This document shows, in pieces, positions 60,397-64,000 of a DNA stretch of 64,000 nt. This stretch comes from Bimastos eiseni (lineage: Eukaryota; Annelida; Clitellata; Crassiclitellata; Lumbricidae). Position 1 is the stretch's first letter; each line of letters opens with the position of its first letter. The position numbers and the translations under genes were made by a program. The stretch spans positions 6,351,672 to 6,415,671 of the forward strand of contig OY365808.1 of assembly GCA_959347315.1 (NCBI GenBank), written 5' to 3'. The notes under the pieces are model-generated. The model was given only the letters and a program-made list of their open reading frames with translations, ran no database searches and had not been told where the DNA came from.

Positions 60397-63300
60397 AACA
60401 CACATAAACACACAGATACACAAGCGGGCACACACGCACACGCCCGTGTATGTCGATGTATTGCGTCAAATTAATTAAACACGAAATATCTATAACTTTA
60501 TGCACACAAGTAAACTTACACGCATGCACGCGCACGCAGACACACCTACACACACACAAACACACGCACGCACGCATATGCACACGTAAACACAGTTACA
60601 TACATGATGGACCCTAAAACTAAACTTTATATTTGCACATTTGCTATTTGCCGTTGTATCTTTATAGAATGCGTCTATATGACAATGTCGTCTATAGCCA
60701 GATGACTACAAGTTCATTACACTGAGCATTTGAAAGGGACAAGCGAGTAAGCCTGAAAATCCTGTGATTCCCATGGACCAATGTCAAAACACTCTGGAAC
60801 TCACCCATTGTTCAAGACTGGAGGAAAACTCAAACTGGCGACTCCCTTGCGGAACAAATTAGCACATGGACGACGGAGGCTCTACTTGCAAACTGAGGAA
60901 CAAAATCAACGCAATTGTATACTTATAAATCCGCAGATAATATCGTTTTATCACGAGAGCGAATGTCAGTTTGAGTCATTGGCTATTCGTCTCAAGATAA
61001 AGCAGCCGTGCAACTTGTAAGACAGAAGTGTAAAACGGTCGTGATCGTGAGGCTATGCCATAATGAATTGCCAATAATATAAAGATATGTTTATGCTTAA
61101 TTACACACTGGAAGCCATTAAAAACATAAAACAAACGCATATAAAGCACACAAGTCAACACAAAAACGCACATATAACATAAAACATGATATACATTTTT
61201 TAATAATATGCACTTTGATCACTATGCATTCATAATTATTGATTTCAGTTGTACAATGTACATTGATGGATGACAGACCAATTAAGTCGCTCAAATTGTC
61301 GCCTCCTACAAGTTGTTTTGTGAGGCGACATTGTAGAGGCACAACTATTTAGGTCGCAACACAAATTATCGTCGTCAGTATTATTGGTTGTAGCAGCAGT
61401 AGTAGTACTAAGTGGAGTAGTGGAAGTAGTAGCATCAGTGGAGGTTTTAGCATTAGCAGTAGTGGAAGTATTGGAAGTAGTGGAAGTGAACTTGGACGTG
61501 GAAGTGAAAGTGGATATAGTAGTAGTAGTGGAAATAATAATAGTAGTGGAAGTGGTGGGTGGAGTAGTGGAAGTAGCAGGGGAAGTAGTAGTAGTAGTAA
61601 TAATAGTAGTAGTAAAGGAAGCAGTAGTAGCAGGTGGAGTAGGTGGAGTAATGGTAGTAGTAGTAATAGTAGGGGAAGTAGTAGGGGTGGAAGGGAGGTA
61701 GTAGTAGTAGTAGTAGTAGTAGTAGGGGAAGTAGGGGAAGTGGTAGTAGGGGAAGTAGTAGTAGTAGCAGTAGTGGAAGTGGTGGAAGTAGTTGGAGAAG
61801 TGGAAGTGGTGGAACTGGTGGGGGAAATAGGGGGAGTAGTAGTATTAGTAGTAGTAATTTAGTAGCTTTTGATCACGTTGATATCCATTCGAGCTCGTTC
61901 GTTCAGTCAAAGGCAAGTCTCTCCATCTGTGTTCATTAGAGGTTGCTATTATAGTTGCTACACAATCATATGATGATATGACTAAGTCAGAATGGCCTCA
62001 CACGGTGCCTGCATTGACACATCGGCCGTCAGTCAGTCTTAATGCAATCTGGTTGTATGCCACAGCAATTATGATCAACCAGTGCCAGGCAAGACTGTCT
62101 CGTCACATCATTCATGCAAAAAAAGAACGCTCTCCCTCGAAAAATGCCAACGTCCGCTTTGTCCGAGTATCGCCATTTAGAAGAGCACTTTTGCAGAAGC
62201 TCTTAAGGGTTCTATAATTATGAACATCCATATGCGCTGAGAAGCAGGATTCCGAGCGCGTATGGAGCAACATAATTGGGAGCGAAAGCTGAAAGCGAAA
62301 CATTGGAAGGGATCCACTTTAGCGACAGCAACAATTTCATTCAACCAAACTTGATGCGTCTAGAAAGGCATATGAAGCTTTGTGAGGGCTTTCGTGTTGA
62401 TGCGAAGCTCAGATCAATAGGGACTCAGAAGAACCCACACAGATCCCGAAATATAGATCTGATAAAGTCACAGAGATCAAATTAAATTGGAAGTCGAAAT
62501 AAATAAACAACTGTAAGTACAAGTAGGTTCAAAACAGAACAGTTTCAAACACACATAGGTTGAAAACAGAACAGTTTCAAACACACATAGGTTGAAAACA
62601 GAAGAGTTTCAAACACACATAGGTTGAAAACAGAACAGTTTCAAACACACATAGGTTGAAAACAGAACAGTTTCAAACACACATAGGTTGAAAACAGAAC
62701 AGTTTCAAACACAAATCCGACCAAAATAGAACAGTCTTACACAATCCGTTGGTCGTTACGGACTCAAAAATCTTACGTAAATGTAATCGTTACTCAAAAT
62801 TTCTGAAGCTTTGCTAAGCTTGCAAGCGCTCCGTCAAGTCAAAAAGGTTGCTAATCCTAGGAATTCTCCGAATCTTCATGTCAGAGAGAGTCCCTATGGA
62901 GCAGATACAGCGCAGCTTTTAAGGTGGATTTTGTTGAGGCTCGGTGCATTTGACAAGCAAAGGATTCAATTCCTAATTTAAAATGAGAAGCAACCTCTCG
63001 CGATCAACAACTGACCGCAAACCATCTTCCAGAGGTATTCAGTGTACGAGGTTCAAATCCGGAAAATTTCCGGAAGAAGAGAAGCTATTAAGACAGATTG
63101 CGTCTATGACGAGGAAGATGAAAAGGCGGAGGAGAAACTGGACCATAGGACATGTTTTTCATCTGCAGGTGACGCTGAACCAAATCCAGCTTTCCAAGAA
63201 TTATCTTAGGAATAACAGCGAGACACCCACACCTACATACGTACGTACGCATACACACCTACACACACGCACGTAAACACGCAGACTAACACACCTACGC

Positions 63301-64000
63301 TTGTCCTAATATAGATTCATCAGATGTGTAAAAATAAACTCACAAGAAGAAGGCCAACAACACAGGGATAAAGATATTAAATGCATGGAGCGACATGCAA
63401 GAGACGCATTTTGGCTGACGAATTGGTATACATCTGATGATTCGCATGACATCACATCATAAAGACGACGATTACGACGACGACGATTACGACGACGACG
63501 ATGACGATGACGTTGATGATGATGCTAACGACGAATTTAGAAGCGAAGAGCGATCTGTAAGGACGAGCGTAACTTCTTACCACTTTTACATAACAATAAT
63601 GACGATGACAACGATGATGATTATAGTTCTCCTGAGTAGACAATCATGAATAGGCCCCATATAAATCTCTGAGAAGACTGATCGAAACGTCGTACCTCTC
63701 GCAGGCACGTAGAACCCAACTGGCGATGACCCACATCGTCAGCATGACGACGAGTAGAACCGTGCCAGGGCAGATCGTCATGAGGGTCTTGAGGACGAAC
63801 CTCGTGTTGAAGTTGATCCGGTTGAGGGCTCCGATGCTCCTCGACGAGGCGTCTGTGAAGAGACGACTGTGGAGGAGCATCACCCGACAGATGAGGTAGA
63901 GGCGAAGGAACATGGGGAGAGAGAAGAGGAGGTCGATGGGGACGGTGGCAGTGCTCAGGGTCTGACCGTCCGAATGGACAGCGGTCCACGTAAAGTAGAA
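44606..64000 (-). CDS. KCNN/SK: Small-conductance Ca2+-activated K+ channel (SK/KCNN), 3' part; 5' end outside window
   Basis: SK channels are plasma-membrane tetramers that open when Ca2+ binds calmodulin held on the channel tail; they set after-hyperpolarisation and firing rate in excitable cells. Seven minus-strand exons give about 314 residues. They encode S3-S5 ([35 protein letters not shown]), pore helix, selectivity filter GYGDIVP and S6 ([35 protein letters not shown]), the linker [14 protein letters not shown], the calmodulin-binding domain ([25 protein letters not shown]), and the C-terminal coiled coil ([17 protein letters not shown], then [19 protein letters not shown]). The order and length match KCNN proteins. 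The N-terminus, S1 and S2 should lie right of 64000. All junctions are phase-consistent. One intron contains nested DNA transposons. Confidence 0.95.
44920..45640 (-). pseudogene. LINE RNase H and C-terminal remnant (I-clade-like), broken
   Basis: The minus strand encodes [20 protein letters not shown], the end of a LINE RNase H domain. After a frameshift near 45370 it continues [18 protein letters not shown], an in-frame stop, [20 protein letters not shown], then [10 protein letters not shown], a typical post-RNase H zinc-knuckle tail. RNase H-bearing LINEs of the I group have this order. Upstream RT domains are absent. It lies in the last SK intron in sense orientation. Confidence 0.8.
45513..45618. 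repeat. Two adjacent hairpins plus a third arm copy
   Basis: Arms 45513-45529 and 45533-45549 are perfect 17-bp complements with a 3-nt loop (GATCGTCACTGGACCCG). Arms 45562-45578 and 45583-45599 are perfect 17-bp complements (CGTCGGTCCGTTTGTCG). A further direct copy of the second arm lies at 45604-45618. Confidence 0.9.
46533..46770. repeat. Degenerate AATGTA/AATGCGATG repeat
   Basis: About 240 bp dominated by variants of AATGTAAATGTAATG. Confidence 0.8.
46961..47195 (+). repeat. tRNA-derived SINE
   Basis: The head has A box TGGCCGATTGGTTAGAACG and B box GGATTCGACCCTC at tRNA spacing. It is followed by ACCTTGAGCAAGACCTTCGC, a motif common in animal SINEs, then GCACAATTGCTCTGCAGTAC and an AATAAATAAATTAATA tail. 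It is antisense to the SK gene. Confidence 0.8.
48277..48334. repeat. CAT trinucleotide repeat
   Basis: About 19 near-perfect units; reading it as poly-His or poly-Ile is spurious. Confidence 0.95.
48522..48617 (-). CDS. KCNN/SK: SK/KCNN exon F: C-terminal coiled coil
   Basis: 96 nt, phase 0, bounded by gacacag| and CAG|gtcagt. It encodes [20 protein letters not shown] and [12 protein letters not shown]. The family has KTQN-YEIISDM followed by a heptad-like helix ending in KMQSIQ. The match is weaker than upstream exons and two residues shorter, but position, frame and heptads agree. Confidence 0.88.
49063..49182 (+). repeat. SINE-like family B copy
   Basis: Contains GTACCAGTCCAATGACTGGA, AAAAAAGGAGGGCGTTGCTG and TTATCACAAGGTGTCGTAAA in family-B order. 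Confidence 0.65.
49437..49790 (-). repeat. SINE with tRNA head and family-B 3' part
   Basis: Minus strand: head with A box TAGTCCAGTGGTGAGCG and B box GTGGTTCAATTCC (about 49785-49715), a body of about 190 bp, then the family-B block CCTGGATAAAGGAGGATGGC ending AGCGTCGTTAAACTGCAA. It ends about 20 bp before exon E and suggests that family B is the 3' region of a tRNA-derived SINE. Confidence 0.6.
49811..49880 (-). CDS. KCNN/SK: SK/KCNN exon E: distal calmodulin-binding/coiled-coil
   Basis: 70 nt. The first base completes a Ser codon, then [23 protein letters not shown] follows. SK channels have [20 protein letters not shown] here. Acceptor tcttcag|T; donor AAG|gttggt. Confidence 0.95.
49895..50280 (-). 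pseudogene. LINE reverse transcriptase C-terminal remnant (CR1/L2/Jockey-like)
   Basis: Minus-strand frame: [40 protein letters not shown], then [16 protein letters not shown]. This matches the Y-x-x-L ... LRSS-LL-PR-RT ... F-x-A-P-x-LWN-LP end of CR1/L2-type LINEs. The tail has CGCCTTACAAAACACT. Only the 3' end is present. Confidence 0.8.
50811..50818. repeat. Target site duplication of the hAT element (left)
   Basis: CTCTATTC, identical to 53457-53464. An 8-bp duplication is the hAT hallmark. Confidence 0.95.
50819..53456 (+). mobile_element. hAT DNA transposon, complete (Charlie/Buster-like), 2638 bp
   Basis: The ends are CAGCGGTTTTCAACC and the complement of GGTTGGGAACCGCTG, a 15-bp TIR with two differences, flanked by the perfect 8-bp duplication CTCTATTC. 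The subterminal regions carry several GGGGTAC motifs, including the 16-bp palindrome GTACCCCTAGGGGTAC (50844-50859). The body encodes a BED-finger hAT transposase with one frameshift. The intact ends and duplication point to recent insertion. It lies antisense in the SK intron between exons D and E, inside an older TIR element. Confidence 0.95.
51220..53125 (+). pseudogene. hAT transposase gene (ZBED5-like), single frameshift
   Basis: The first frame (51220-51567) encodes an N-terminal BED zinc finger (CVIC, then [10 protein letters not shown]). The second, shifted by one base, runs to 53125 and encodes the catalytic core: [16 protein letters not shown] (first Asp), [12 protein letters not shown] (second Asp), [28 protein letters not shown], and the C-terminal hATC dimerisation block near [20 protein letters not shown] with the family Glu. 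The two frames overlap at about 51550-51565, where one extra base in an A/G run explains the break. The total of about 635 residues resembles ZBED5/FAM200-type proteins and Buster/Charlie hATs. The break could also be a sequencing error. Encoded on the strand opposite to SK. Confidence 0.93.
53457..53464. repeat. Target site duplication of the hAT element (right)
   Basis: CTCTATTC, identical to the left copy at 50811-50818. Confidence 0.95.
53731..53858 (-). CDS. KCNN/SK: SK/KCNN exon D: calmodulin-binding domain
   Basis: 128 nt bounded by ctgtag| and CACAG|gtaaca, ending with two bases of a codon. It encodes [40 protein letters not shown] and IH, the core helices that hold calmodulin constitutively in SK channels. 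It starts 272 bp to the right of the nested hAT transposon. Confidence 0.96.
54285..54520 (-). repeat. tRNA-derived SINE, family A (best copy)
   Basis: Minus strand: head GGGTTGCTCGATAGCG, A box TAGCGTAATGGTTAGCG, B box GGTTCGAACCC at tRNA spacing, then a body of about 150 bp and the tail GAAGTACTGACCATCTACCG, AGGATAAGAAAATGAAGACG. The head begins about 34 bp after the donor of SK exon C and is in sense with the gene. Confidence 0.8.
54554..54664 (-). CDS. KCNN/SK: SK/KCNN exon C: S6 and proximal calmodulin-binding region
   Basis: 111 nt, phase 0 on both sides, bounded by gttgtag| and AGA|gtaggt. It encodes [20 protein letters not shown] then [17 protein letters not shown], nearly identical to animal SK channels through the end of S6 and the first linker helix. 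A tRNA-type SINE begins about 34 bp after the donor. Confidence 0.97.
55027..55150. repeat. CATA microsatellite
   Basis: (ACAT)n with two short interruptions. Confidence 0.97.
55975..56130. repeat. GTAT microsatellite
   Basis: (GTAT)n of about 30 units; reverse complement of the array at 55027-55150. Confidence 0.97.
56767..56902 (-). CDS. KCNN/SK: SK/KCNN exon B: pore and selectivity filter
   Basis: 136 nt. After the split codon it reads [40 protein letters not shown] and CTGVM, covering the pore helix, K+ filter GYGD and start of S6. Acceptor cttgaag|C; donor ATG|gtaagc. The split codon becomes AGC (Ser), whereas known SK channels have Arg here (CERYH or CERFH); this is a real difference or a sequence error. 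Confidence 0.96.
57478..57582. repeat. CATA/CA microsatellite patch
   Basis: Short (CATA)n and (CACA)n units. Confidence 0.9.
57661..57719. repeat. GAG trinucleotide repeat
   Basis: About 17 near-perfect GAG units; apparent poly-Pro or poly-Ser frames are spurious. Confidence 0.95.
58505..58935. promoter_or_regulatory. Candidate intronic regulatory cluster: TGACGT motifs and palindromic E-box
   Basis: TGACGT occurs at 58512, 58523 and 58534, exactly 11 bp apart, and again at 58900. It is followed by the perfect 12-bp palindrome AGTCACGTGACT at 58919-58930. The DNA between is comparatively GC-rich. TGACGT is the CREB/ATF half-site and CACGTG an E-box; both are established motifs. An enhancer or internal promoter of SK is inference. 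Confidence 0.35.
59710..59817 (+). repeat. SINE-like family B copy
   Basis: Contains CAACAGTGCCAGTCTGGAGC, GGATAAAGGAGGAGGGCGAC and TATCACACAGTGTCGTCTAA, then CTGCATCTAACC; one of the best-preserved copies. Confidence 0.75.
59997..60130. repeat. ATC/GTC trinucleotide-rich stretch
   Basis: Imperfect (ATC)n, (GTC)n and (CAG)n units. Confidence 0.85.
60301..60600. repeat. CA-rich microsatellite patch
   Basis: Irregular (CA)n, (CACG)n and (TA)n units. Confidence 0.8.
61380..61860. repeat. AGT-rich imperfect trinucleotide stretch
   Basis: About 480 bp of AGT, GGA and GTA units. The long Val/Glu-rich frame in it is low complexity, not a gene. Confidence 0.9.
62525..62717. repeat. 32-bp minisatellite, six copies
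   Basis: Copies start at 62525, 62557, 62589, 62621, 62653 and 62685 with the unit start AGGTTGAAAACAGAACAG. Units are almost identical. Confidence 0.95.
63466..63530. repeat. GAC trinucleotide repeat
   Basis: Imperfect (GAC)n/(GAT)n; gives a spurious poly-Asp frame. Confidence 0.9.
63696..64000 (-). CDS. KCNN/SK: SK/KCNN exon A: S3-S5 (cut by window edge)
   Basis: The reading frame is open to the right edge. It encodes [15 protein letters not shown], then [20 protein letters not shown] (S3), [38 protein letters not shown] (S4-S5) and [12 protein letters not shown] (S5). The donor is GAGAG|gtacga, leaving two bases of a codon. The 5' border is not in the window. Confidence 0.96.

Larger units (their letters stand above)
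56903..63695. other. SK intron A-B (about 6.8 kb)
   Basis: Contains many simple repeats, one family-B copy, the TGACGT cluster, a 32-bp minisatellite and a 480-bp AGT-rich stretch. No exon is recognised. Confidence 0.65.

Noticed and set aside
61384..61701. Val/Glu-rich open frame, 105 codons
   Set aside because: An imperfect AGT trinucleotide repeat read in frame.
62525..62717. Regular 32-bp repeats resembling a CRISPR array
   Set aside because: Units are contiguous with no unique spacers, and the DNA is eukaryotic with introns. It is a minisatellite. The same holds for the 15-bp arrays.

Overview
The window is nuclear DNA of a multicellular animal. Coding sequence is split into short exons with GT..AG introns, introns reach about 10 kb, and microsatellites, minisatellites, SINE-like and LINE-like fragments fill most of the non-coding DNA. 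The two recognisable host genes are metazoan regulators. An invertebrate is likely because both proteins diverge clearly from the vertebrate forms and the repeats are not vertebrate families I recognise. The phylum cannot be settled from the sequence alone.

Layout. (1) About 36.1 kb down to the left edge: a Groucho/TLE co-repressor gene on the minus strand. Start codon and exons 1-8 lie at 36126, 31477, 28857, 18614, 14760, 13526, 11472 and 7494 (5' ends). They encode the whole N-terminal Q (tetramerisation) domain and the Gly/Pro-rich GP region. The CcN, SP and WD40 parts must lie beyond the left edge, since I found none of them in 1-7316. (2) 36.13-44.48 kb: intergenic, with a GC-rich putative Groucho promoter at 36.13-36.62 kb, then simple repeats. 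(3) 44.6 kb to the right edge: the 3' half of a small-conductance calcium-activated potassium channel gene (SK/KCNN), also minus strand. Its exons cover S3-S5, pore-S6, the S6/calmodulin-binding linker, the calmodulin-binding domain and the C-terminal coiled coil, then a short basic tail. The 5' half lies beyond the right edge.

All exon junctions that could be tested keep phase (Groucho 0,2,0,0,0,0,0,1; SK 2,0,0,2,0,0), which strongly supports the models. The final SK exon is the least certain.

The main mobile element is a 2638-bp hAT transposon (50819-53456) with matching terminal inverted repeats and a perfect 8-bp target duplication. Its transposase is broken by one frameshift. It sits inside an older TIR element, itself inside an SK intron. 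LINE relics lie at 10.4, 13.7-14.2, 16.2-16.6, 44.9-45.6 and 49.9-50.3 kb. At least two SINE-like families recur.

No obvious new multi-gene system is present. The most interesting unexplained structures are an 88-nt near-perfect hairpin in a Groucho intron that pairs better in the sense-strand RNA, a pair of oppositely oriented minisatellites with the same 15-bp unit, three TGACGT motifs spaced exactly 11 bp apart in an SK intron, and clustered template-switch-like palindromes in a LINE relic.
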